Origin: Devosia elaeis
Lineage (GTDB): Bacteria > Pseudomonadota > Alphaproteobacteria > Rhizobiales > Devosiaceae
Direction of reading: 5' to 3'
NCBI RefSeq assembly: GCF_001650025.1
Contig: NZ_LVVY01000086.1
Location: forward strand, 124,001-188,000
Length of the DNA: 64,000 nt
Shown here: piece by piece, positions 19,743-28,181 of the stretch
How the letters are laid out: each line of letters begins with the position of its first letter
Position numbering within the stretch: position 1 is the stretch's first letter
The notes under the pieces: generated by a model
Told to the model about the DNA's origin: nothing
Database searches by the model: none
Seen by the model: the letters and a program-made list of their open reading frames with translations, nothing else
Made by a program: the position numbers and the translations under genes

Positions 19743-21121
19743 AAGGGAGAAGCAAGCGCCTGACCCAATTGCTGACGCGACGGATGATCGTGGTGCAATT
19801 GATCACGCTGACCGCCTGCTTCGTGCTTGTCCTGATCCCCATGATCGTATTGCCGGCCATGTCCGGAACCCGAAACGTACACCCCCCGGCCCCCTCGGTC
19901 ATGGCGGCGATCGGCGAGTCAGTGCATTTCGGCATCGATCGGATCTTGCTTTTGCAGCCGACGCCGTCCCTGAGCGACATGGCTGCAGAGCATCCGGATT
20001 TCTGGTTCATCGCGGGGACCGCCGATGGGCAGGAAATCAGCTTCGGCCAGGTGCCTTCCGAACCCGACCGCATCCGGCCGGCATTGGACCATCTCGTCTC
20101 GCTCGAAATCCTCATGGATAACAATGGAGGAACCGCCAACCTGGTGGTTCGTTCGCTCGATTATCCCGGAGGCCCAGTCAAGCTGGCTTTCTCCGGCGGG
20201 CCGACCTTGGGATTGTCGAAACTCATCCCCTCGATCAGCCTGGCCGTCATGCTGGCGATCTTTTTCTTCCTCGCTCTCGCCAGTATTATCGCGATCCCCC
20301 GCTTCATAAACCGTGAAATGCGCGGACTGGACGCGGCCGCCAAGGCCGCCGGCACGATCAATATCGGTCAACGCGGCATCCGGATTCCCGAACAAGGCCT
20401 GCCGGCGGAAGTGCTGACGCTGGTCCATGCAGTCAACGAAGCGCTCGAACGGCTCGACGATGCCCATGCCCTTCGTGAACGCTTCCTCGCCGACGCGGCG
20501 CACGAGCTTCGCACGCCCCTTGCCGTGCTGACAGCCCGGATAGAAACCGCTCAACCCTTCGAGGGGCAGGACCACCTTTTATCCGATGTCGTCCGCCTGT
20601 CGGCGCTGACAACGCAATTGCTGGATATGCAGCGGCTCGACCTGAGCGAGCAAAGGCTGGAGGCCGTCGATCTGGTCGCCATCGGAACCGAAGTCGTCGC
20701 CGATCTGGCCCCGCTCGCAGCAGCGGCCGGCTACCAATTGGAGCTGGAGGCCCCCTCCGCACCGGTTCTCATCTTGGGGGAAAGTGTGAGCGTCGAGCGG
20801 GCAATTACTAATCTGGCGCGCAACGCGATCAGCCATGCCGAAAATCGCGGCAGCATCCGTGTCAAGGTTTCCGCAAATGGAGCAGTCACCGTTTCGGACG
20901 ATGGGCCGGGCATTCCTGAAACGGATCGGGCCCGGATTTTTGAGCCTTTTTATCGGGTGAGGCCGTCAAGGTCGGGGGCCGGTCTCGGCCTCACCTTAGT
21001 CGAGGCCATCGTCAAAAAGCATCGCGGCGCCATATCGGTAGGAGCGTCGGCGACCGGCGGCGCCGAATTCGCGATCCGGTTCCAAGCTTGGCCGGGCAAG
21101 CCCGAGATATCCGCATCCTAG
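19739..21121 (+). CDS. Sensor histidine kinase of the efflux locus
   Basis: A 460-residue membrane kinase. There are two transmembrane segments (about 16-40 and 165-187) around a periplasmic sensor loop, a HAMP-like linker, the phospho-acceptor H255 in AAHELRTPLAVL, and an ATPase domain with N-box NLARNAISHAE and G-boxes DDGPGI and GAGLGL. It is translationally coupled to its response regulator (ATGA). The proline-rich start of the sensor loop (HPPAPS) is unusual. The likely signal is an envelope stress or a pump substrate. Confidence 0.92.
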   Translation: MKGRSKRLTQLLTRRMIVVQLITLTACFVLVLIPMIVLPAMSGTRNVHPPAPSVMAAIGESVHFGIDRILLLQPTPSLSDMAAEHPDFWFIAGTADGQEISFGQVPSEPDRIRPALDHLVSLEILMDNNGGTANLVVRSLDYPGGPVKLAFSGGPTLGLSKLIPSISLAVMLAIFFFLALASIIAIPRFINREMRGLDAAAKAAGTINIGQRGIRIPEQGLPAEVLTLVHAVNEALERLDDAHALRERFLADAAHELRTPLAVLTARIETAQPFEGQDHLLSDVVRLSALTTQLLDMQRLDLSEQRLEAVDLVAIGTEVVADLAPLAAAAGYQLELEAPSAPVLILGESVSVERAITNLARNAISHAENRGSIRVKVSANGAVTVSDDGPGIPETDRARIFEPFYRVRPSRSGAGLGLTLVEAIVKKHRGAISVGASATGGAEFAIRFQAWPGKPEISAS

Positions 21122-21169
21122 CCTGCCGGACCCGAAACTGCTCACCGTGCGTGGGTTCGGCAAATAAGT

Positions 21170-21199
21170 ATGCCGGCCCCCGGGACAGGGGGCCGGCAT
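21170..21199. terminator. Strong hairpin terminator between convergent genes
   Basis: Perfect 12-bp arms ATGCCGGCCCCC (21170-21181) and GGGGGCCGGCAT (21188-21199) enclose a 6-base loop. It sits between the histidine kinase and the convergent small secreted protein gene. No long T run follows on either strand, but the stem is very stable. Confidence 0.7.
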
Positions 21200-21220
21200 T
21201 ACAGGATCCGCGACCGGATA

Positions 21221-21370
21221 TCAGTCGTTGTTAAGCGACCCGATCGATTCGACCTTGCACAGCGAAGAGTCCTGGAAGGGACAATTTTTCCAGGTGCTCT
21301 GAGCGAAGGCCGGAGCGGCAACCCCGGCAACAAGCGTCAGACCAACCAAAAGTGCTGCTACCTTTTTCAT
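21221..21370 (-). CDS. Small secreted protein, unknown function
   Basis: A 49-residue open frame starting MKKVAALLVGLTLVAGVAAP with a clear signal peptide cleaved after AFA, leaving a mature peptide of only about 26 residues that begins QSTWKNCPF. The mature part has two Cys 8 positions apart (C-PFQDSSL-C), which could form a disulfide in the periplasm. AAAGGAA lies 8 bases before the ATG at 21370, and a strong terminator follows. No family is recognised. It could be an envelope signal peptide or a small cell-surface factor. Confidence 0.6.
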   Translation of the reverse strand: MKKVAALLVGLTLVAGVAAPAFAQSTWKNCPFQDSSLCKVESIGSLNND

Positions 21371-21508
21371 ACGACATTCCTTTCGTTCAACGCTGCCAAT
21401 GTAATCCCCCAACATTGCGTGAACCTTGTCCCGAACATTACGGATGCCTTTGAAATCATTAAATTTTGCAGAGCTAGGCAAGTCGACTGGCGAACGAGGA
21501 GAACCGGC

Positions 21509-22873
21509 TCAGGTCTCGCCCGAGCCCGCTTCCTGGTGAAGAATGGTTTGGGCCAGGGCGGCACTCTGAACGCGGATATCCGGGATCGCCTCGATCTCAA
21601 AAAAGCGCCCGCGGGTTAGAGGACCGACAACGTGAATGCGCCTCGACACCGCGCCATCCGCCCCGATCAGGGCGCAATGTTCATCGACGTCGAGCCCGAT
21701 ACGCATCGCATCGGGCCGGGCCATGCCTGTCCGAATGACGTGCTGGATGACGGGATTGGCACTGGCGCGGACATCGACCGTCACGCCGCCGCAATCATAG
21801 ACGCGGGCGACGTCCATGACCTGGCGCAGACTCGTCGAGCGTGGGCGGATAATGGCGCGAACCTTGTCGTCAGCGCGCTCGATGTCGATGAATTCAGCGG
21901 CGACCAGTTTCACCTGACCGCTGGCAATGGAACGCAGCAATCCCTCCTGCAATTCGGGCGGCAGCCGATGACGGTGCGTGTTCCACCAGGGCCGCACGTG
22001 GCGCAGGAATTGACGCTTTTCCCGCTCGGGCCAGCTCTGCCAAAGGCGCTGATTATATGGGCGAAGTCCATCTACCGCGCTGCGCCAATCCTGCCCCTGG
22101 CTCTCCGCCGCACGGATCAGGGACCTGAACCATCTCGTCAAAGAGGCCAGGCCGGCGCCGAAAGGAATAACCGCCGCATCGATATCGAGCGGAGCAACGT
22201 CCAGGTGACCTCTCGGCACGAGCCCATTGCGGGACACAACGGTAATGGGTCCCGTGTGCCGGGCGTCGGACAAGGAAACCCAGGCATCGACCATGCTGAG
22301 CCCGGACCCCAGGATCATCACATGGGCGCTCGGATCGAGCGGCGTATCGCGATCCGATCCCGCATGGACGGCGATGCCCTTGCCGCGCGCCGGTTGCGTC
22401 TCGTGACCGACCGCGAGGACTGCAGTGCGGGCGGCCAGGCTCGCGCCATTGCCCAGAACGACCTCGACGCCCTTTCGCGTCTCGTTCACGGCGAGGACCT
22501 CCTCGGACAGGACAACAAGCCGGCCGGGGATGCGGTCCGCGGCCTCCCGGAGCACATCTTCAAGATAGACGCCATAGAGCCGGCGCGGCACGAAGGTCCA
22601 TGAGGACGGGTGTTGGCCGGGCTCCTTGCGCTGCAGCCAGCGCCAGAAATGCTCCGCATCGTCGGGAAAGGCACTCATGCCGCGTGCAGGAACATTGACG
22701 CGATGATTGCGATGCTGAGCCGAATAAGCGAGACCCTGCCCAAAACGGCCCTGGCGTTCGATCAGCGTTACGCGCAGATCCGGATCGGGGCTACGCAACA
22801 ATTGCGATGCAACCAGAACACCACTGGCGCCGCCGCCGACGATCACCACCGATTGCTGGTTATTCGAAGTCAT
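21509..22873 (-). CDS. FAD/NAD(P)-binding protein (COG4529-like)
   Basis: A 454-residue flavoprotein. The N-terminal dinucleotide-binding motif VVIVGGGASGVLVASQLLR is at about 9-27, GxGLAYS and VNVPARGMSAFPDD follow, and a second Rossmann-like motif MILGSGLSMVDAWVSL lies mid-protein. This pattern matches the NAD_binding_9/HpnW-type oxidoreductases whose substrates are mostly unknown. It is transcribed away from the peptide transporter block, and about 300 bases of apparently non-coding or degraded sequence precede it. Confidence 0.8.
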   Translation of the reverse strand: MTSNNQQSVVIVGGGASGVLVASQLLRSPDPDLRVTLIERQGRFGQGLAYSAQHRNHRVNVPARGMSAFPDDAEHFWRWLQRKEPGQHPSSWTFVPRRLYGVYLEDVLREAADRIPGRLVVLSEEVLAVNETRKGVEVVLGNGASLAARTAVLAVGHETQPARGKGIAVHAGSDRDTPLDPSAHVMILGSGLSMVDAWVSLSDARHTGPITVVSRNGLVPRGHLDVAPLDIDAAVIPFGAGLASLTRWFRSLIRAAESQGQDWRSAVDGLRPYNQRLWQSWPEREKRQFLRHVRPWWNTHRHRLPPELQEGLLRSIASGQVKLVAAEFIDIERADDKVRAIIRPRSTSLRQVMDVARVYDCGGVTVDVRASANPVIQHVIRTGMARPDAMRIGLDVDEHCALIGADGAVSRRIHVVGPLTRGRFFEIEAIPDIRVQSAALAQTILHQEAGSGET

Positions 22874-23169
22874 GGCAGCCTGTCCCTATATCCAAGATCG
22901 TCGGTCAACGGGTTGATCCCGGCAGGTTCGATACCCGCATTTGCGTCTTGCGGCTATCCATCCAATCCACAACCTGCTGGGCCAGTTCGTCGTCCAAGCC
23001 GGGCGGCGGGTCGAACAGGCGAGGCCACGCGGTTCATCGGAACAGGTCCATGCCCTGGCAACGGAAGAACTGATGCATCGTTGAGCAGATCGAAGACGGC
23101 AATGGGTAGTGAGCCGCCGATCAGGAACGCGCCCATTTCGAACGCCAACTGCTGCCGATGAGAGCTTGG
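22874..23169 (-). other. Unassigned gap with coding-like fragments in two frames
   Basis: Between the hydrolase and flavoprotein genes no intact gene is supported. On the minus strand one frame reads MGAFLIGGSLPIAVFDLL from about 23130, and another reads LFDPPPGLDDELAQQVVDWM and stops just before the flavoprotein start. The two would join through one frameshift, suggesting a decayed small gene in the operon or a sequence error. The family is not recognised. Confidence 0.35.
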
Positions 23170-24237
23170 TTACTTGACCATTTCAAGAAACCTTGGCCAG
23201 CCAACGGCGGCGTAGAAGCGATGGCCTTCCTCGCCGAAGCGAAGATCGAAGGCATCGCTGCGCGCCTGCGCCGAAAAGATCGAACGCACGTGTTCTGCTG
23301 CCTGTTTCACGCTCGCTTGGGGAAATAGCGGGTCCTGGCGTCCCATGACCACCAGCACCTTGGTGTCTCCGAAAGCGCCGGCGATATCGGGGAAATCGAA
23401 CCAGGTCAGCATGTCGGGCAGGTAATTGTCGGTGCAATGGTCGATACGGCCGATCGTGCCGGTGACCGTTCCGAAGAACGAGGCGAGCATCACGCCTCTG
23501 AGGCGGGGCTCCACGGCTGCGGCATACCATCCGACAGTGCCACCGCCGGACTGGCCCATGAGATAGATGCGATCGGCATCCAGTTCCGGGATCTGTTCAA
23601 TGGCGTCGCATATCCGGCGCACGTCGAAAACCCGCTCGCCCAACAGCGTGCGCCCCAGCAGCAATGCGGTCATCGCACTGTGCTTGCACGTGCGGTTGTC
23701 GTCGTTGCGCGCCAGCTCATGCGTGCGGCGCACCGGGTCGGGGCGACTGTCATTGCGTTCCCCGAAGGCGCGCAGTTCGAGCGCCAGCGCCACAAATCCG
23801 CGGCGCACGGCCTGCAGGCCAAAGTCGCGGTCGCCGCCAAGCGAATTCTCGTCGCCGGGATATTTTGCCTCGCCCATCGAGATGTGGCGGCCGGTCGTAT
23901 GCCCCTGAAGGCAGATCATGACCGGCCAGGGACCTTTGCCATCCTTGGGCGTCAGCATGGTGACGGGGACATGCGCGCCGGGCTCGGCTTCGAACACCAG
24001 TTCGCGCCGGATGTGATCGCCCATATCCTGCGCTTCACCGCGGAAAGAAATCGCCGGCGCATCGTGCGGATAGGCAGGCATGCGCAGCAATTCGCTAACC
24101 TTCCCGCGCAGGGCGGATGCCCATTCATCCGAGGCGTCCTGGCCATCGAAAGCCAACCGGCGCGGGGCGACTTCCATCAGGTTGAAATGCAGATCCTGCG
24201 GGTCGAATACGAATTGGGTGGAGCAGTGATCACACAT
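23170..24237 (-). CDS. Alpha/beta hydrolase (acetyl-xylan-esterase/dienelactone-hydrolase like)
   Basis: A 355-residue serine hydrolase. The nucleophile elbow is GQSGGG, the acid is probably the Asp of GRQDPLFP, and the base is the His of EEGHRFY near the C-terminus. An oxyanion region ICLQGHTTG comes before them. No signal peptide is present, so it should act in the cytoplasm. Its ATG follows the DppF stop with no gap (TGAATG), making it the last cistron of the peptide-type ABC operon. It probably de-esterifies or de-amidates the imported compound; the substrate is unknown. Confidence 0.82.
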   Translation of the reverse strand: MCDHCSTQFVFDPQDLHFNLMEVAPRRLAFDGQDASDEWASALRGKVSELLRMPAYPHDAPAISFRGEAQDMGDHIRRELVFEAEPGAHVPVTMLTPKDGKGPWPVMICLQGHTTGRHISMGEAKYPGDENSLGGDRDFGLQAVRRGFVALALELRAFGERNDSRPDPVRRTHELARNDDNRTCKHSAMTALLLGRTLLGERVFDVRRICDAIEQIPELDADRIYLMGQSGGGTVGWYAAAVEPRLRGVMLASFFGTVTGTIGRIDHCTDNYLPDMLTWFDFPDIAGAFGDTKVLVVMGRQDPLFPQASVKQAAEHVRSIFSAQARSDAFDLRFGEEGHRFYAAVGWPRFLEMVK

Positions 24238-25236
24238 TCAAAGACGGCCTTCTTCTACGGCATGGCAGGACACGGTCCCGCCGGAAACGGCAATGGCTTG
24301 GGGTTGCTCCGCGCGGCAGCGGTCATTGGCGGCAGCACAGCGCGGATGAAATGGACAGCCCGAGGGCGGATTGAGCGGATTGGGCACTTCGCCGCTGAGA
24401 CGAGGCGGCTCACGGCCCGGCTGATCGGCGCGCGGGATCGTTTCGAGCAGCGTCTGCGTATAGGGATGCAGCGGCTGTGAAAACAGGTCGGCTGCCGAGC
24501 GATCCTCCACCAGCATTCCCAGATACATGACCCCGACGTGATCGGCCATGTGGTGGACGACCGAGAGATCGTGGGTGATCAACAGGTAAGCCAGCGCGTG
24601 ACGATCCTGTAAATCCTTGAGAAGGTTGAGAATCTGCGCCTGAACCGAAACGTCGAGCGCCGATGTCGGCTCGTCGCAGATCAGGAATTGCGGTTCGCAG
24701 GCAAGGGCGCGCGCGATCGATATGCGTTGGCGCTGGCCACCGGAGAATTCGTGCGGGAACTTGTCCGCCGCCACTTCGGGCAGCCCGACCTGGGACAGGA
24801 TTTCCAGCGTCCGCGCCTTGATCGCGGCACCGCCCCTGAGACCCGAGGCCGCAAGGGCTTCGGCGATGATCCTGGAAACGCGCCAGCGCGGATTGAGGCT
24901 GGCATAGGGATCCTGGAACACCATCTGGATGCGCCGCTTGGCATCCCATGCCTTCTTGCGCGCCGCCTGGCTGTCGAGCGGGCCGCCATCGAGCCGGACG
25001 GCACCGCCGGAAATGCTCTCGAGGCCAACGAGCATCTTGGCAATAGTCGATTTGCCACAGCCGCTCTCGCCCACCAATGCGGTGGTCCGGCCGGGTCGCA
25101 GGGTCAGGGATACGTCGCGAACCGCGTGCACCTGCTGCCCCTTCGGGCGGCCCGGGCCAGGCGCGAGGTCATAGGTCTTGCGCAGGCCCGAAGCCTGCAG
25201 ATCAAAGCCGGTCGGCACCGGATCGGCTTGCGTCAT
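24238..25236 (-). CDS. Oligo/dipeptide ABC transporter ATP-binding protein, DppF type
   Basis: A 332-residue ATPase. It has Walker A GESGCGKST, signature FSGGQRQRISIARAL, Walker B LICDEPTSALD and the C-terminal oligopeptide-transporter motif with Cys pairs (CPFHPRC) of OppF/DppF. Start MTQADP at 25236 overlaps the DppD stop by 4 bases; the longer in-frame extension overlaps DppD coding sequence and is rejected. It pairs with DppD to energise the permeases. Confidence 0.92.
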   Translation of the reverse strand: MTQADPVPTGFDLQASGLRKTYDLAPGPGRPKGQQVHAVRDVSLTLRPGRTTALVGESGCGKSTIAKMLVGLESISGGAVRLDGGPLDSQAARKKAWDAKRRIQMVFQDPYASLNPRWRVSRIIAEALAASGLRGGAAIKARTLEILSQVGLPEVAADKFPHEFSGGQRQRISIARALACEPQFLICDEPTSALDVSVQAQILNLLKDLQDRHALAYLLITHDLSVVHHMADHVGVMYLGMLVEDRSAADLFSQPLHPYTQTLLETIPRADQPGREPPRLSGEVPNPLNPPSGCPFHPRCAAANDRCRAEQPQAIAVSGGTVSCHAVEEGRL

Positions 25237-26204
25237 GACGCCAACTCCTCGGCAAAGTGACAGAACACACGACGCGCGCCGGCAAGATGTGCTTCTGGTC
25301 GAACCTGCCTGCACACATCGGCTGTGCGTGGGCAGCGCGGATTGAAGGCACATCCTTGGGGAATGGCGGTGAGGCCCGGCATGGAGCCGGGAATTTGCGG
25401 CAACCGGGCCAGCTTGCGTTCCATAGAGGGAATCGAGCCCAACAAACCTTGCGTATAGGGGTGCGCCGGGCGCAGCAGCACGTCGGCCACCGGACCGGTT
25501 TCTGCAATGCGGCCGGCATAAAGCACCGCGACGCGGTCGGCGGTCTCGGCCACCACGCCCATGTCATGGGTCACCAGGATAACGGAGGCGCCGTGATCCT
25601 TGCTGAGACGCCGGAGCAATTCCAGGATCTGCGCCTGGATGGAGACATCGAGCGCCGTTGTCGGCTCGTCGGCGATGATCAGTTTCGGGCGTAGAGCCAG
25701 GGCCATGGCAATGACCACCCGCTGACGCATGCCGCCCGAGAATTCATGCGGATAGGCGTGGAGCCGCTGCGCGGCACCGGGAATGCCGACCTCCTCCAGC
25801 AGCTCGAGTGCGCGCTTTTGCGCATCGGCGTCCGAGATATAACGGTGCGCCCGCAGCGTGCGCGTGATCTGCTGGCAGACAGTATAGAGCGGGTTGAGAC
25901 TGGTCAGCGGGTCCTGAAAGATGGTCCCGATCTGCGCGCCGCGAATTTTCTCCATCTGCTTGTTGGAGAGATTGTCGATGCGCTGGCCTTCCAGCAGCAC
26001 TTCGCCTTCGCTGATCCGGCAATTTCGCGGCAAAAGGCCGTTGATGCAGGAACTGGCCAGGGATTTGCCCGCACCGGATTCTCCGACCAAGGCCAGGATT
26101 TCACCGGGCGCCAGCGACAGATCGATATTGGACAGGGCGCTGACGATGCCGCGTCGCGTCGCAAAGGTCGCGGAGAGATTGCGTATTTCGAGCAAGGCAC
26201 TCAT
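25233..26204 (-). CDS. Oligo/dipeptide ABC transporter ATP-binding protein, DppD type
   Basis: A 323-residue ATPase. It has Walker A GESGAGKS, signature [15 protein letters not shown], Walker [13 protein letters not shown] and the C-terminal CAFNPRCP motif of OppD/DppD, which in homologues can bind an Fe-S cluster. The ATG at 26204 ([10 protein letters not shown]) overlaps the permease stop by 4 bases. It is the fourth cistron of the transporter operon. Confidence 0.92.
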   Translation of the reverse strand: MSALLEIRNLSATFATRRGIVSALSNIDLSLAPGEILALVGESGAGKSLASSCINGLLPRNCRISEGEVLLEGQRIDNLSNKQMEKIRGAQIGTIFQDPLTSLNPLYTVCQQITRTLRAHRYISDADAQKRALELLEEVGIPGAAQRLHAYPHEFSGGMRQRVVIAMALALRPKLIIADEPTTALDVSIQAQILELLRRLSKDHGASVILVTHDMGVVAETADRVAVLYAGRIAETGPVADVLLRPAHPYTQGLLGSIPSMERKLARLPQIPGSMPGLTAIPQGCAFNPRCPRTADVCRQVRPEAHLAGARRVFCHFAEELAS

Positions 26205-27142
26205 TTGCCGATCCTCGGGTTGAGCGCGTCGCGCAGCCAGTCGCCGAACACATTGACCGACAGCGACAACAGAACCAGGGTCACGGCCGGAAAGACCGTC
26301 ATCCACCATTCGCCGGAGAACAGATAATCGTTGCCGGTGCGGATCAGGGTGCCCAGGCTCGGCTGGGTCGGCGGCAGGCCTACGCCGAGGAAGGACAAGG
26401 TAGCTTCGGCGATGATGGCGTGGGCCAGGCCGAGCGTGCCGATGACGACCACCGGTCCCATGATATTGGGCAGGATGTGGCGGAACAGGATGATGACGGA
26501 TGGAATATGCATGATGCGGGCGGCCTGCACATATTCGCGGCGCCGCTCCACCAGAGTCGAGGCGCGCACGGTGCGAGCATATTGCACCCAGTCTGAAAGA
26601 CCGATGGCCAGGACCAGAACCGGCAGCGCCAGCGCGGCCTGGGTGGCGCGCCCAAAGCTGGCGCTCACCATGCCGTCGATCAACAGGGCGACAAGGATAT
26701 TGGGGAAGCTGAGCTGGATGTCGGCGATACGCATGATCACCGCATCGACCACCCCGCCGAAAAAGCCGGCGATCAGGCCCAGCGTCACCCCAAGCACCAC
26801 AGACAGAAGAACGGCGGCGAGGCCGACAAAGAGCGAGACCTGCATGCCATGCAGGATCAGGGAAAGGACGTCGCGTCCCTGATCGTCGGTACCCAGGAGG
26901 AAGGTCTGGCTGCCGCCGCTTTCCCACATGGGCGGCATCATGCCGTCCATCAGGTCGGGGGCGAGGAACGGATTATGCGGGGCGACGAACTGCGCGAAAA
27001 TCGCCGCAAGGCTCAAGCCGAAGAAGATGATCGCAGCGATGACGGCGAGCGGCGAAGTACGGAAATTGTACCACAAATCGCCATCGAAAAAGCGGGACAA
27101 GGCAGCGGCCGGGCCGCGGCGCGGAGAAGTGGCGTCGCTCAT
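26201..27142 (-). CDS. Peptide-type ABC transporter permease, DppC/OppC
   Basis: A 313-residue permease. The N-terminal OppC tail and first membrane segment (PLAVIAAIIFFGLSLAAIFA) precede the periplasmic GTDDQGRDVLS motif typical of DppC. The EAA-like loop YVQAARIMHIPSVIILFRHILP lies in the second half. Start MSDATS at 27142 overlaps the DppB stop by 4 bases. Confidence 0.92.
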   Translation of the reverse strand: MSDATSPRRGPAAALSRFFDGDLWYNFRTSPLAVIAAIIFFGLSLAAIFAQFVAPHNPFLAPDLMDGMMPPMWESGGSQTFLLGTDDQGRDVLSLILHGMQVSLFVGLAAVLLSVVLGVTLGLIAGFFGGVVDAVIMRIADIQLSFPNILVALLIDGMVSASFGRATQAALALPVLVLAIGLSDWVQYARTVRASTLVERRREYVQAARIMHIPSVIILFRHILPNIMGPVVVIGTLGLAHAIIAEATLSFLGVGLPPTQPSLGTLIRTGNDYLFSGEWWMTVFPAVTLVLLSLSVNVFGDWLRDALNPRIGK

Positions 27143-28119
27143 TTGGGGGCTCCCTGGCCGCCGCGCAGGCGGGGATCGACGAGGTAATAGAGGAGATCGA
27201 CCAGGAGGTTGAGGCCGACAAAGAAGGCCGAGACGAGGACAAGATAGGTTGCCAGCACCGGAATATCGGCGTTCTCGACCGCCTGGATAAACAACAGGCC
27301 CAGGCCCGGCCACTGGAACACGGTCTCGGTGATGATGGAGAAGGCGATGACCGAGCCCATCTGCAGCCCGACAATGGTCATCACCGGCACCAGCGTGTTC
27401 TTGAGCGCCTCGCCAAACCAGATGACGCGGTCCGAAAGGCCGCGGGCACGGGCGAAGCGGATATATTCCTGCTCAAGAACCTCGAGCATTTCCGCCCGAA
27501 CCAGGCGGATGATCAGGGTGGTCTGGAAGAAGGCCAGCATGATCGAGGGCAGGATCAGCGAGCGCAAGCCGCTTGTGGTGAGGAAGCCCGTGGACCAGTT
27601 GCCGACCATCGCCGTTTCGCCTCGACCGAAGGCGGGAAGCCAGCCAAGATTGACCGAGAAGATCAGGATCAGGAACATGCCGATGACGAAGGTGGGCAGC
27701 GACACTCCCACCAGCGAGCCCATCAATATCCCTTGCGACACCCAGCTTTTACGGCGGATGGCCGTGAAGATGCCTAGGGGAATGCCGATGATGATGGACA
27801 GCGCGATGGCGCAGGCGGCGAGCTCCAACGTGGCCGGAAGGCGCTCGACGATCAGGTCAGACACCGGCATGGAGAGGCGATAGGAGATGCCGAAATCGCC
27901 GGTGAGCATCTTGCCCAGGAATGATACATATTGAACGATCAGCGGATCGTTCAGGCCCAGCGCATTGCGCAGTGCTTCCCGGTCGGCGGCAGTGCCTTCC
28001 GTGCCGATCATGTGCAGGATGGGGTCACCCACGAAGGTGAACATGCTGAAGGAGATGAATCCAACGCTCAGCATGACGAAAATGGCCTGCAGCACGCGGC
28101 GCAGCGTATAGCGGAGCAT
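27139..28119 (-). CDS. Peptide-type ABC transporter permease, DppB/OppB
   Basis: A 326-residue permease. The characteristic N-terminus MLRYTLRRVLQAIFVMLSV is followed by the GDFGISYRLSMPV motif and the EAA loop FARARGLSDRVIWFGEALKNTL. ATG 28119 has GAGGA 6 bases upstream and is preferred over an upstream in-frame codon. A strong hairpin separates it from the binding-protein gene, which would keep permease expression lower than that of the binding protein. Confidence 0.92.
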   Translation of the reverse strand: MLRYTLRRVLQAIFVMLSVGFISFSMFTFVGDPILHMIGTEGTAADREALRNALGLNDPLIVQYVSFLGKMLTGDFGISYRLSMPVSDLIVERLPATLELAACAIALSIIIGIPLGIFTAIRRKSWVSQGILMGSLVGVSLPTFVIGMFLILIFSVNLGWLPAFGRGETAMVGNWSTGFLTTSGLRSLILPSIMLAFFQTTLIIRLVRAEMLEVLEQEYIRFARARGLSDRVIWFGEALKNTLVPVMTIVGLQMGSVIAFSIITETVFQWPGLGLLFIQAVENADIPVLATYLVLVSAFFVGLNLLVDLLYYLVDPRLRGGQGAPK

Positions 28120-28139
28120 TGCTCTTCCTCTCAAGCAAC

Positions 28140-28169
28140 GCGCCTCCGCCGCATGCGCGGCGGAGGCGC
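28140..28169 (-). terminator. Intercistronic hairpin after the binding-protein gene
   Basis: Arms GCGCCTCCGCC (28140-28150) and GGCGGAGGCGC (28159-28169) lie between the binding-protein stop and the DppB start. There is no T run, so I read it as an mRNA-stabilising or attenuating hairpin within the operon rather than a full terminator. Confidence 0.6.
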
Positions 28170-28181
28170 CTGAGCCCTGGC

